Origin: an uncultured Eubacteriales bacterium
GTDB lineage: Bacteria; Bacillota; Clostridia; Oscillospirales; Acutalibacteraceae
NCBI GenBank assembly: GCA_934436505.1
Contig: CAKSAP010000003.1
Location: forward strand, 124,001-188,000
Direction: 5' to 3'
Length of the DNA: 64,000 nucleotides
The notes under the pieces were generated by a model. The model was not told the DNA's origin, searched no databases, and saw nothing but the letters and a program-made list of their open reading frames with translations. Position 1 is the first letter of the stretch. Every line of letters starts with the position of its first letter. A program made the translations under genes and the position numbers. This document shows, piece after piece, positions 49,167 through 58,149 of this stretch.

Positions 49167-51806
49167 ATGGAATGGACATCACTTAATGATTTAAGAGAAA
49201 AGTATCTTGAATTTTTCGAGTCAAAGGGACATTTGAGACTTGAAAGCTTTTCGCTTATCCCGAACAATGACAAGAGCTTGCTTCTTATCAACTCGGGAAT
49301 GGCACCTATGAAAAAGTATTTCACGGGCGAAATCACCCCTCCGAGAAAAAGAGTTACAACCTGTCAGAAATGTATTCGTACACCCGATATTGAAAACGTC
49401 GGCAAGACGGCAAGACACGGCACTTTCTTTGAAATGCTCGGCAACTTCTCTTTCGGCGATTACTTCAAAAAAGAGGTTATTCCGTGGGCGTGGGAATTCT
49501 GTACAAAGGTTATGGAAATGGACCCCGAAAAGCTTTATATAAGCGTTTACGAAGAGGACGACGAGGCTTACGATATTTGGACGAAGGTTATCGGCGTTAA
49601 GCCCGACCATATGGTACGCTTCGGCAAGGAGGATAACTTCTGGGAGCACGGCGCAGGTCCTTGCGGTCCTTGCTCTGAGATTTACTATGACCGTGGCGAG
49701 AAATACGGCTGCGGCAAGCCCGATTGTAAGGTTGGATGCGAATGCGACAGATACATTGAGTTCTGGAACCTCGTTTTCACTCAGTTTGAAAACGACGGCA
49801 ACAACAATTACACAAGACTTGCTCATCCCAACATTGATACGGGTATGGGACTTGAAAGGCTTGCTTGCATTTCGCAGGACGTTGACAATCTCTTCGAGGT
49901 TGACACCGTTCAGAATATAATGAAGCACATTATGAGAATTGCGAACATTAAATATCATCAGGATCCTAAAAAGGATGTTTCGCTTCGTGTTATCACAGAC
50001 CATATCAGAAGCACAACTATGATGATAGGCGACGGCGTTATGCCCTCAAACGAAGGCAGAGGCTATGTTCTTCGCCGTCTTTTGAGACGTGCCGCAAGAC
50101 ACGGCAGATTACTCGGAATTAAGGGCACTTTCCTTTCGGATGTTGCGGAAACCGTTATCAATGAAAACAAGACCGCATATCCCAATCTTCTTGAAAAGCA
50201 TGACTTTATTATAAACGTTATCAAAGCCGAAGAGGAAAGCTTCGCTAAAACGATTGATACAGGCCTTATGATTTTTAATCAGATGATTGAAAATCTTGAC
50301 GGCAAGGTTTTAAGCGGCGAGGACGCATTCAAGCTTTCCGACACATACGGCTTCCCGATTGACCTCACAAAGGAGCTCCTTGAGGAAAAGGGTCTTACCG
50401 TTGACGAGGAGAAGTGGGCAGAGCTTGTAAAAGAGCAGAAGCTTCGTGCAAGAGCAGCTCATAAGGGCGCAGGCGCAGAGGCTTGGGAAGGCAGCGGTAC
50501 TGCTACAAAGGATATTGAAAAGACTGAATTTGTAGGCTATACAACTCTTGAAACCGAAGCTGAAATCAAGGCGATTATCGTTGACGGCGAAAGAAAAGAA
50601 TATGCAACCGAGGACGATAATATAACACTTGTTCTTGACACCACCTCTTTCTATGCGGAAAGCGGCGGACAGGTCGGCGACAGCGGCGTTATCAAGGGTA
50701 ACGGATTTACTTTTGAAGTTACATCGACCACAAAGACTCACGAGGGCGTTATTCTCCATCACGGCTCAATTACCGACGGCGAGTCGTTAAAGCTCGGCGA
50801 TAAGGTTCAGGCTGTTGTTGATAAGCAGACAAGAGAAGCTACAATGCGTAACCACACCGCAGCTCACTTGCTTCAGGCTGCCTTGAGAAAGGTGCTCGGA
50901 AGCCACGTTGAGCAGGCAGGTCAGCTTGTAACTCCCGACGAGGTTCGTTTTGACTTTACACACTTCTCGGCTCTTACCTCGGACGAGCTTAAAGCTGTTG
51001 AAAATGAAGTAAACACCGCAATTATGTCCGCAACAGAGGTTGTTACAAAGGAAATGCCGATTGATGAGGCTAAAAAGCTCGGTGCAATGGCTCTTTTCGG
51101 CGAAAAATACGGCGATATAGTAAGAGTTGTAAAAGCAGGCGACTTCTCAACAGAACTTTGCGGCGGTACACACGCAAGCAACACAGGTAATCTCGGACTT
51201 TTCAAAATTGTTTCCGAAGCGTCGGTAGCGTCGGGCGTCAGAAGAATTGTCGGCGTTACGGGCTTCAACGTTATGAAATATATCGACAACGCAAATAAGG
51301 AAATTTGCGATACTGCGGCAGCTCTTAAAATCACAAATGTTTCCGATATTGTTTCAAAGGCTCAGTCAACCGTTGCAGAGCTTAAAGCAGTTCAAAAGGA
51401 GCTTGCAGAGCTTAATTCACAGATGGCAGCTTCAAAGGCTTCCGACCTTATGAAAAATGCAAAGGAAATCGGTGCGGTTAAGGTTATTACCGCCGATTTG
51501 GGCGAGGCAGGTGCTAACGAGCTTCGTTCTATGTGCGATAAGGCTAAAGAGCAGGGCGACAATATCGTTGCCGTATTCGCAGGCGTAAGCAAGGAAAAAG
51601 GCACAGGCTCATTTGCTTGCTGTGTCGGTAAGGACGCACTTTCTCACGGTGCTCATGCAGGCAACATTGTCCGTCAGGTTGCGGCTGTTGCAGGCGGCTC
51701 GGGCGGAGGAAAGCCCGACAGTGCAATGGCAGGTGCAAAGGATATTTCTAAAATCTCCGAGGCTCTTGAAAAGACCGCTTCGATAGTTGAAGAAATGCTT
51801 AAATGA
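49167..51806 (+). CDS. alaS: Alanyl-tRNA synthetase
   Basis: An 879-residue class II synthetase with an editing domain. Motif 1 region: NSGMAPMKKYFTGE, then TTCQKCIRTPDIENVG. Motif 2/3 regions: RHGTFFEMLGNFSFGDYF and GMGLERLACI. The editing-site zinc ligands are HTAAH and the CGGTH motif near residue 660. The C-terminal C-Ala domain ends with GGSGGGKPDSAMAGAK. Length is normal. The start is ATG 49167 after AAGGAG. It heads a run of housekeeping genes on the plus strand (HIT protein, comEC-like, holA, rnmV, asparaginase). Confidence 0.98.
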   Translation: MEWTSLNDLREKYLEFFESKGHLRLESFSLIPNNDKSLLLINSGMAPMKKYFTGEITPPRKRVTTCQKCIRTPDIENVGKTARHGTFFEMLGNFSFGDYFKKEVIPWAWEFCTKVMEMDPEKLYISVYEEDDEAYDIWTKVIGVKPDHMVRFGKEDNFWEHGAGPCGPCSEIYYDRGEKYGCGKPDCKVGCECDRYIEFWNLVFTQFENDGNNNYTRLAHPNIDTGMGLERLACISQDVDNLFEVDTVQNIMKHIMRIANIKYHQDPKKDVSLRVITDHIRSTTMMIGDGVMPSNEGRGYVLRRLLRRAARHGRLLGIKGTFLSDVAETVINENKTAYPNLLEKHDFIINVIKAEEESFAKTIDTGLMIFNQMIENLDGKVLSGEDAFKLSDTYGFPIDLTKELLEEKGLTVDEEKWAELVKEQKLRARAAHKGAGAEAWEGSGTATKDIEKTEFVGYTTLETEAEIKAIIVDGERKEYATEDDNITLVLDTTSFYAESGGQVGDSGVIKGNGFTFEVTSTTKTHEGVILHHGSITDGESLKLGDKVQAVVDKQTREATMRNHTAAHLLQAALRKVLGSHVEQAGQLVTPDEVRFDFTHFSALTSDELKAVENEVNTAIMSATEVVTKEMPIDEAKKLGAMALFGEKYGDIVRVVKAGDFSTELCGGTHASNTGNLGLFKIVSEASVASGVRRIVGVTGFNVMKYIDNANKEICDTAAALKITNVSDIVSKAQSTVAELKAVQKELAELNSQMAASKASDLMKNAKEIGAVKVITADLGEAGANELRSMCDKAKEQGDNIVAVFAGVSKEKGTGSFACCVGKDALSHGAHAGNIVRQVAAVAGGSGGGKPDSAMAGAKDISKISEALEKTASIVEEMLK

Positions 51807-51816
51807 GGTGAAAAAT

Positions 51817-52155
51817 ATGAGTGATTGTATTTTCTGCAAAATTATTTCAGGCGAAATCCCGTCAAAGAAGCTTTATGAGGACGATTTGTGCTATGCGTTT
51901 TATGACATAGCACCTCAGTCGGACGTTCATTTCCTTGTTGTTCCCAAAGAGCATATTTCTTGTGCAAAGGATATTAACGGCAGTAATTCCTCTGTTATTT
52001 CTCATATATTTGAGGTTATTGCAAGGCTCGCAAGTGAATTAAAGCTCGACAGTTACAGAATTATCAACAACTGCGGCGAGGGTGCGGGTCAAACGGTAAT
52101 GCATCTCCATTTTCACGTGCTCAGCGGTAAAAACTTAGGCGAAAGACTTGTATAA
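51817..52155 (+). CDS. HIT-family nucleotide-binding protein
   Basis: A 112-residue HIT protein (histidine triad) of the HinT type, which hydrolyses nucleoside phosphoramidates or adenylated conjugates. N-terminal CIFCKIISGEIPSKKLYEDD is the family signature with C-x2-C. The catalytic triad is QTVMHLHFHVL (H-x-H-x-H). I start it at ATG 51817, after GAGGTG; a frame opening at 51787 would overlap alaS without need. It lies ten bases after alaS. HinT is known to act on aminoacyl-adenylate-type compounds, a plausible link with the synthetase. Confidence 0.93.
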   Translation: MSDCIFCKIISGEIPSKKLYEDDLCYAFYDIAPQSDVHFLVVPKEHISCAKDINGSNSSVISHIFEVIARLASELKLDSYRIINNCGEGAGQTVMHLHFHVLSGKNLGERLV

Positions 52156-52158
52156 GCT

Positions 52159-54243
52159 ATGAAACGCCCACTTGCCGTTACAGGATTTTCAATGCTTCTT
52201 GCATTGACCCTGTTGTGCAAAGCCAATAATTACAATCTGGCAAGCGTTACCCTTATGGTTTCGCTTGCTTTATTGTTTGTATCTCTTTTAATTAAGCCGC
52301 TTCGTCAAAATATGACCGTACCCACCGCATTACTGTCTGTTTGCGTTGCGTTATGCCTGTTTGTAACGTCAAATACACAATATGAAATAATTTCAAAGCG
52401 ATACAGCGATAATACGGTTACGGTAAAGGGTAGCCTGATTACTCTCCCGACCGCCAACGGCTCGCAAAAATATTACACAATAAGAACAAGCGAGGTAAAC
52501 GGTGTAAAGGAAGCGGTTAACATTAAAATTTCTTTGCCCTACCCTATTGATTTTGAGCCGACGGATACCGTTACCGCTACATTAAATACCTTTATGCTCG
52601 GAAACGAGGACGACGAGTTCCTCGAATACTACCGTTCAAAGAATATTGTTGTCGGTGCAAGCTATAAAAGTGACGACATCAAAATAACAAAAGGCGACAA
52701 TAAAGACTTACGAAGTCTTATACTCAATGTGAGATATAAGCTTTATAATGAGATAAAAAGCATTTTGCCGAACGACTGCGGCTCTGTTGTGTGCGGTCTT
52801 GTCCTCGGCGAAAAATCGGATTTAAGCAAGCGTGTAAACAATTCCTTTCGGCTTTGCGGAGTTTCGCATCTGTTTGCAGTATCAGGCTTACACGTCAGCA
52901 TTTGGTCGTCGCTTGTTTACAGCAGGCTGCGTAAGCTCGGCGTAAAAAGCAAAAGAGCGTCAATAGATGCCATAATCTTCTGCCTTTTCTTCATATTGCT
53001 CACGGGTGCCAATCCTCCTGTTGTAAGAGCAGGCTTTATGATGATTTTGGTTTATCTTGCGAATATCGTTCAAAAGGAAGCAGAGCCTATAAATTCAATC
53101 GGCTTTTCGCTGATAGTAATGCTGTTCCAAAATCCGTACTGTGCCCTGAGCGTCAGCTTGTGGCTGAGCTTGCTTGCGACACTCGGCATATTGATTTTGT
53201 ATGACGGCGTTGATAAAATTTTGCAAAAGCCGTTTCATAAGGTTAAATCCAAACGGATAAAATACTTAATTGAGTATATCAATTCACTTATAGCGGTTTG
53301 CGTGAGCGTAAATATATTTACCCTCCCCGTTTATTTCTTAAAATTCAAAAACATATCGCTTGTTTTGCTTTTGGCAAATCTTCTGATGGTTTTCTTCGGA
53401 AAGCTGTGTATGGAAATTGCGGGAATAGGCTCTTTGCTTTCGGTTATCGGGCTTAAATTTGTCGGAACACCGCTTATTCTGATTTCGGGAGAAATAGCAA
53501 AGCTTCTTATATTCGTCGCAACAAGGCTGTCGTCAATAAGATATTTGCTTTTACCCGTTGACTCGCCGATAATTATATCCGTTTTTATAGCTTCAATGAC
53601 CGTGCTTGCGTTTATGAAGCATATTTTGAATAAAAAGGGTAAGATTTTGGAAGTAACCGCCTTGTGTCTTGCTTTTGTGTTCACGCTCTGCTGTACCTAT
53701 GTGTATGCAGAAGCCTTTACAACACCTAAGGCTATCATAAGCCAAAGTGAAAAAGGCACTTCAGCAGTTATAAAATATCACGGATACTGTACTGTTATAT
53801 TTGCGGATAACGAAGACTATGCGGCGAGCGAGGTTTGTGATATAATAGATAACAACGCTATAAGCCGTGTCGATATGTTAGCCGTTTACACCTCGCCCGA
53901 AAGAGCGAAGGAGCTTATTTCAACCTATAAAATCGATGAGATTTTGACGAATGACAATAAGCTCAAAAACGACGTTTATTTCGACGGCAAAATATCAACG
54001 CTTGAACATCATACGGACAGTCTCTCCGATTTGACCGTCGCAACGCAAAGCGGATTTTGTCAGATAATGTTTCACGAAAAGACGGCTCTTATCTGTCTTG
54101 ATGCGGATTACATACCCGAAAATTACAGCTGCGATTTGCTTATTTGCGACGAAAAATATGCAAAGAAAATTAACACGGATAATTTCGGACAAGTCATATA
54201 CACAAAGCCAAACGAAAAGGCTATCGAAGTCAAGCTCTCATAG
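52159..54243 (+). CDS. ComEC/Rec2-family competence membrane protein with degenerate C-terminal domain
   Basis: A 694-residue protein related to the DNA-uptake channel ComEC. The N-terminal membrane and DUF4131-like part has a soluble domain at about 60-190. The central competence domain contains RLCGVSHLFAVSGLHVSIWS and about eight membrane helices (roughly 225-510). In ComEC the C-terminal part is a metallo-beta-lactamase-like nuclease with H-x-H-x-D-H. Here the last 160 residues align in outline (AIISQSEKGTSAVIKYHG, TVIFADNEDY, SRVDMLAVYTSPERAKEL). The metal ligands are replaced: the expected T-H-x-H-x-D-H position reads Y-T-S-P-E-R-A. DNA transport may persist without this nuclease. It follows the HIT gene by three bases. 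Confidence 0.82.
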   Translation: MKRPLAVTGFSMLLALTLLCKANNYNLASVTLMVSLALLFVSLLIKPLRQNMTVPTALLSVCVALCLFVTSNTQYEIISKRYSDNTVTVKGSLITLPTANGSQKYYTIRTSEVNGVKEAVNIKISLPYPIDFEPTDTVTATLNTFMLGNEDDEFLEYYRSKNIVVGASYKSDDIKITKGDNKDLRSLILNVRYKLYNEIKSILPNDCGSVVCGLVLGEKSDLSKRVNNSFRLCGVSHLFAVSGLHVSIWSSLVYSRLRKLGVKSKRASIDAIIFCLFFILLTGANPPVVRAGFMMILVYLANIVQKEAEPINSIGFSLIVMLFQNPYCALSVSLWLSLLATLGILILYDGVDKILQKPFHKVKSKRIKYLIEYINSLIAVCVSVNIFTLPVYFLKFKNISLVLLLANLLMVFFGKLCMEIAGIGSLLSVIGLKFVGTPLILISGEIAKLLIFVATRLSSIRYLLLPVDSPIIISVFIASMTVLAFMKHILNKKGKILEVTALCLAFVFTLCCTYVYAEAFTTPKAIISQSEKGTSAVIKYHGYCTVIFADNEDYAASEVCDIIDNNAISRVDMLAVYTSPERAKELISTYKIDEILTNDNKLKNDVYFDGKISTLEHHTDSLSDLTVATQSGFCQIMFHEKTALICLDADYIPENYSCDLLICDEKYAKKINTDNFGQVIYTKPNEKAIEVKLS

Positions 54244-54260
54244 GCGGAAAGGATATTAAA

Positions 54261-55301
54261 ATGTCTCAAATTGATGAAGCTACTCTTAAAAATCAAATAA
54301 AAGAGCGTAAGTTTTCAAATGCGTATTTGATTTACGGCAACGAGCCTTATTTGAAGCAGCACTATGCAAATCTCATTGCAAAAAAATGTGTGAATGCCGA
54401 TATGGAGGGCTTTAATCTTCGTAAATTTGACGCAGAGAACAATACCCCTATCGACGAGCTTATTGACTCGACGGACACTCTCCCCGCTTTTTCCGAATAC
54501 ACCTGTACGTTTATGAAGGACTTTCCGCTTGACAGCTTTTATTCCGCCGACAAGGAGCGTTTTGAAAGCTGGATAAAGGATATGCCCGAAACCACCGTCG
54601 CTGTTTTTTGGCAGGACACAACCGATATTAACCCCAAAAAGAACGCAAAGTGGAAAAATGTTATTTCAATTTTCACAAAGTACGGTGAAAGCGTGCGCCT
54701 TGACAAAATGGACAGGACTTCACTTGCAAAAACGGTTGCAAGCGGACTTAAAAAGCGTGGCATTACAGTTGACAAGCAGGTTGCGTTTTATCTTATCGAC
54801 ACCGTGGGCGACGACCTTAACATTCTCCTGAACGAAGTTGAAAAGCTTGCGGATTACCAAAAAAGCGGAGAGCTTGCCTATTCCGATATAGACGCTGTTT
54901 GCATAAAATCGCTTGAGGCAAATGTTTTTGACCTGTCAAAGGCTCTGCTTTCAAAAAACCTTGCAAAAAGCCTTACAATTCTTAACAAGCTGTTTCAGGA
55001 CAAGGAAAAGCCCGAGCTGATACTCGGCGCACTTTCAAGCAATTTCGTTGATATGTACAGGGTTAAGGCGTCTATTCTTGCAGGAAAGAGCGCAGACTTT
55101 TTCAAGGATTATTACAACTATAAAAATGTGGAATTTCGGCTTCGCAACGCTCAAAGAGATTGCAGAAGCCTTGATATGACGCAGCTGAAGCGGTGCATTG
55201 AGCTGCTTGAGAGTGCCGACGAAAAAATCAAACTTCGAACAAGCGACGAAAAAACGGTACTCGAAAAGCTTTTGGTTGAGCTTAGCTGTGCAATGAACTG
55301 A
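54261..55301 (+). CDS. holA: DNA polymerase III delta subunit
   Basis: A 346-residue clamp-loader subunit that opens the sliding clamp. N-terminal features are NAYLIYGNEPYLKQHYANLI and the linker region FPLDSFYSADKERFESWI. Mid-protein AFYLIDTVGDDLNILLNEVEK and the C-terminal collar helices (LFQDKEKPELILGALSSNF) match the delta family. The gene order comEC, holA is widely conserved in Firmicutes, which supports both calls. The start is ATG 54261, after GGAAAGG, 17 bases beyond the comEC stop. Confidence 0.93.
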   Translation: MSQIDEATLKNQIKERKFSNAYLIYGNEPYLKQHYANLIAKKCVNADMEGFNLRKFDAENNTPIDELIDSTDTLPAFSEYTCTFMKDFPLDSFYSADKERFESWIKDMPETTVAVFWQDTTDINPKKNAKWKNVISIFTKYGESVRLDKMDRTSLAKTVASGLKKRGITVDKQVAFYLIDTVGDDLNILLNEVEKLADYQKSGELAYSDIDAVCIKSLEANVFDLSKALLSKNLAKSLTILNKLFQDKEKPELILGALSSNFVDMYRVKASILAGKSADFFKDYYNYKNVEFRLRNAQRDCRSLDMTQLKRCIELLESADEKIKLRTSDEKTVLEKLLVELSCAMN

Positions 55302-55312
55302 CGGAGAAAATT

Positions 55313-55909
55313 ATGATAAAAATTGACCAAGCGGTTATAGTCGAGGGAAAATATGACAAAATAAAGCTGTCGTCTATCCTCGACGCAGTAATTATAGAAA
55401 CGGACGGCTTCGGCGTTTTCAAGGACAAGGAAAAGCAAAAATTTATAAGAATGATAGCCGATAAAAAAGGCATTGTCGTTTTGACAGACTCCGACTCGGC
55501 AGGCTTTGTTATACGTTCGTTCTTATCGGGAATTGTTCCGCCCGAGAAAATCACGCACGTTTATATCCCCGATATTTTCGGCAAGGAACGCCGTAAGGAT
55601 ACGCCGTCAAAAGAGGGCAAATTAGGCGTTGAGGGTGTTAAAAGTGAAATTATACTTGAGGCGTTAAAAAAAGCCGGTATTGACGGAAAAAGCGTAGCTT
55701 CAAGCGAAAACGAACGCAGGCTCGTTACAAAGACCGACCTTTTTGAGGACGGTATATGCGGAAAGGACAATTCGCAGGAAAAAAGGAAGCGGCTGTTGAA
55801 AGAGCTTTCCCTCCCCGAACATATGAGCGCAAACGCAATGCTTAAAATTATAAATTCTTATCTTACATATGACGACTACAAAAAAGCCGTAAGAAAAATA
55901 GGTGATTAA
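55313..55909 (+). CDS. rnmV: Ribonuclease M5-like TOPRIM nuclease
   Basis: A 198-residue TOPRIM protein expected to mature the 5' and 3' ends of 5S rRNA precursors. The TOPRIM motifs are VVEGKYDKIKL-like (here VIVEGKYDKIK) with the catalytic Glu, and VLTDSDSAG with the D-x-D. The C-terminal DUF4093-like part (KEGKLGVEGVKSEIILEALK) matches RNase M5. It follows holA by 11 bases and touches the asparaginase gene with no spacer. The window also encodes an isolated 5S gene at 7809-7924, a natural substrate. Confidence 0.88.
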   Translation: MIKIDQAVIVEGKYDKIKLSSILDAVIIETDGFGVFKDKEKQKFIRMIADKKGIVVLTDSDSAGFVIRSFLSGIVPPEKITHVYIPDIFGKERRKDTPSKEGKLGVEGVKSEIILEALKKAGIDGKSVASSENERRLVTKTDLFEDGICGKDNSQEKRKRLLKELSLPEHMSANAMLKIINSYLTYDDYKKAVRKIGD

Positions 55910-56890
55910 ATGAAAATTCTTGTTTTACACACGGGCGGCACAATTGCAAGTGAGAAAAACGACAATGTTATCAACCCTGCAAACGCACCTGTAATCGAAA
56001 GGTTTTTGAAGGAGCATAAGGACACCGAACTTGAAAACGTAAAGGTGTGCGAAATACTCTCGGAAAATGCGGACAACTCATTTTATGAAAGGCTTATAAA
56101 CGCAATTCTTTCCATCGACCTTTCAAGCTATGGCGGAATTATAATTATGCACGGCACGGACACGCTGCCCTTTACCTCAAGCCTCGTTGCTATGGCGTTA
56201 CGGCACATTGATTTGCCCGTTTGCTTTGTAAGTGCAAATTTTGTTATCACGGATTCACGTTCTAACGCTTTGGACAACCTTGAGCTTGCTGTAAATTACA
56301 TTGAAAACGGCGGAAAAGGCTTTGTTGTTCCCTATAAAAATCCCAACGGACGAAATCTTATACATCTTGCCACAAGGCTTTATGAAGCGGATTTTGTATC
56401 GGCTGAGTTCAATTCGATAAATAACACTTATCTTGCCGAGGCGGATGACAACGGATATATCTCCTTCAACAGAAAATCGGGTATATCCTATGACGCAATT
56501 TCAAAGCCGTTGCCGAGAATAGTCGGCGATAAAATAAGCTTAGATAAAAGAGTGCTTTTAATAAGAGCATTTCCCGATATTGACTACTCTGTTTTTGATA
56601 TTGAAAAGACAAAGCCGTCGGCGATTATACACACCACCTATCATTCGGGTACTGCCGACGGAAACAAATTACCTGAATTCATTGAAAAATGCAAGCAAAA
56701 CGGAATCAGCTTCTATCTCTGCCCCGTCAGAAGAAACGAAGCGTTTTACGGCTCTACGGACAGCATTATCGCAAGCGGAGCGATACCGCTTTACAATATA
56801 ACTCCCGAAAGCGCACTTTCTAAAATCAAGCTTATAAAAAACATTGACGGTTTAAGCGAAAATGACTGCTTATACTATGAGGAATTTTGA
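55910..56890 (+). CDS. L-asparaginase
   Basis: A 326-residue amidohydrolase that converts asparagine to aspartate and ammonia. The N-terminal HTGGTIAS has the first catalytic threonine. IIIMHGTDTLPFTSSLVAM carries the second threonine, with the aspartate. C-terminal HTTYHSGTAD fits. No signal peptide is visible, so it is a cytosolic type I-like enzyme. The ATG follows the rnmV stop with no gap, and AGGTGA just before serves as ribosome binding site. Its position after 5S processing and replication genes seems to reflect operon drift rather than function. Confidence 0.92.
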   Translation: MKILVLHTGGTIASEKNDNVINPANAPVIERFLKEHKDTELENVKVCEILSENADNSFYERLINAILSIDLSSYGGIIIMHGTDTLPFTSSLVAMALRHIDLPVCFVSANFVITDSRSNALDNLELAVNYIENGGKGFVVPYKNPNGRNLIHLATRLYEADFVSAEFNSINNTYLAEADDNGYISFNRKSGISYDAISKPLPRIVGDKISLDKRVLLIRAFPDIDYSVFDIEKTKPSAIIHTTYHSGTADGNKLPEFIEKCKQNGISFYLCPVRRNEAFYGSTDSIIASGAIPLYNITPESALSKIKLIKNIDGLSENDCLYYEEF

Positions 56891-56904
56891 GGGACGGTGA
56901 TTTT

Positions 56905-57021
56905 ATGAAGAAAACAATTAAATGCTTGTTCGCACTTGTATCGTTCTTCCTTACGGCACTGTCGGTAAGCGAAGCGTTAAAGAAAAAGCAGGAGCTTGAA
57001 AAAGAGCTGAAACAAAACTGA
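56905..57021 (+). CDS. 38-residue single-helix membrane peptide
   Basis: A very short gene: one hydrophobic segment (CLFALVSFFLTALSV) followed by a charged helical tail rich in Lys and Glu (EALKKKQELEKELKQN). It has its own ribosome binding site (GAGGGACGGTG) and ends just before a strong terminator, so it is the last gene of the alaS-asparaginase run. It resembles small membrane-anchored peptides that bind a larger partner through their amphipathic tail. I recognise no family. Confidence 0.55.
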   Translation: MKKTIKCLFALVSFFLTALSVSEALKKKQELEKELKQN

Positions 57022-57026
57022 CAAAA

Positions 57027-57067
57027 AAAGGTTGTTGAAATTTTCGTTTCAACAACCTTTTTTTCTT
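57027..57067. terminator. Bidirectional terminator
   Basis: AAAGGTTGTTGAAA (57027-57040) and TTTCAACAACCTTT (57047-57060), with T run to the right and T-rich sequence on the minus side. Confidence 0.92.
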
Positions 57068-58139
57068 ATTCTATTGTTCCGCCGCCGACTACCGTGTCGC
57101 CGTCATATAAAACCGCCGCCTGACCCTTTGTTATGGCTCGTTGCGGTTCATCAAAAACAATCGTGAAATGATTTTCGTCCGTCTGCGTTACCGTAGCAGG
57201 CTGTTCCTTTTGATTATATCTGATTTTAGCGCACAGGCGTTCGGGCTTATCAAGTCCCTCACAAGCGGTAAAGCTTATGTTCTTAACGTTAACTTCTTTT
57301 TTGAAAAGATCGTCATTGAAGCCGAGTATAACCTTGTTGTTATCAACATCCTTTTCAACAACATACATAGAAGCCGGCAAGGCAAGTCCGAGTCCTCTCC
57401 TCTGCCCTATCGTATAACGGATAATTCCCTTGTGCTCGCCGAGCCTTTTGCCGTTCATATCGACAAAATCACCGCACGGATAGGTCTTGCCCGTGTAATA
57501 TTCGATAAATTTGCTGTAATCTCCGTCGGGAACAAAGCAAATATCTTGACTTTCGTGCTTTCGTGCGTTAACAAAGCCGTTTTCCTCGGCAATTTCACGC
57601 ACCTGATGTTTTGTATAATTACCGAGCGGAAATTTTGTTACCTTTAGCTGCTCTTGCGTGAGCGAATAGAGAACATAGCTTTGATCCTTTGACAAATCAA
57701 CGGCCTTTTTTAAGATATACCTGTCGCCTTGCTTTTCAATTCTCGCATAATGACCTGTCGCAACATAATCTATATCAAGCTCCTGCGCCTTATGAAGCAT
57801 TTTTGAGAATTTCATATAACGGTTGCAGTCAATACACGGGTTTGGTGTAAAACCGTTCTGATATGCCGATATAAAGCGTTCTATAACCTCTTTTTTGAAA
57901 TCATCCGTCATATTAAGCGTGTAATGACGAATACCGAGCCTTGCGCAAACGCTCTTTGCGTCTAAAACGTCGTCAAGCGAGCAGCAGGTCTTTTCGGAAA
58001 CAAAATCAATATCCTCGTTGTTATAGAGCTTCATTGTAGCTCCGATAACCTCAAGCGACTCTTTTTGTAAAAGGAAAGCGGCAACCGAAGAGTCAACGCC
58101 GCCGCTCATACCTATCATAACCTTTTTATTTTCTGCCAA
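57066..58139 (-). CDS. mnmA: tRNA 2-thiouridylase
   Basis: A 357-residue enzyme that thiolates uridine 34 of Lys, Glu and Gln tRNAs. The PP-loop is GMSGGVDSSVAAFLL (residues 9-23). The first catalytic cysteine is in NPCIDCNRYMKF, the second in SQDICFVPDGDY. Phrases DFVDMNGKRLGEHKGI and RYTIGQRRGLGLA are diagnostic. The start is ATG 58137-58139, ten bases after the nadA stop, so the two are probably one transcript. The gene ends within a terminator shared with the plus strand. Confidence 0.96.
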   Translation of the reverse strand: MAENKKVMIGMSGGVDSSVAAFLLQKESLEVIGATMKLYNNEDIDFVSEKTCCSLDDVLDAKSVCARLGIRHYTLNMTDDFKKEVIERFISAYQNGFTPNPCIDCNRYMKFSKMLHKAQELDIDYVATGHYARIEKQGDRYILKKAVDLSKDQSYVLYSLTQEQLKVTKFPLGNYTKHQVREIAEENGFVNARKHESQDICFVPDGDYSKFIEYYTGKTYPCGDFVDMNGKRLGEHKGIIRYTIGQRRGLGLALPASMYVVEKDVDNNKVILGFNDDLFKKEVNVKNISFTACEGLDKPERLCAKIRYNQKEQPATVTQTDENHFTIVFDEPQRAITKGQAAVLYDGDTVVGGGTIE

Positions 58140-58149
58140 TTAAAACACC

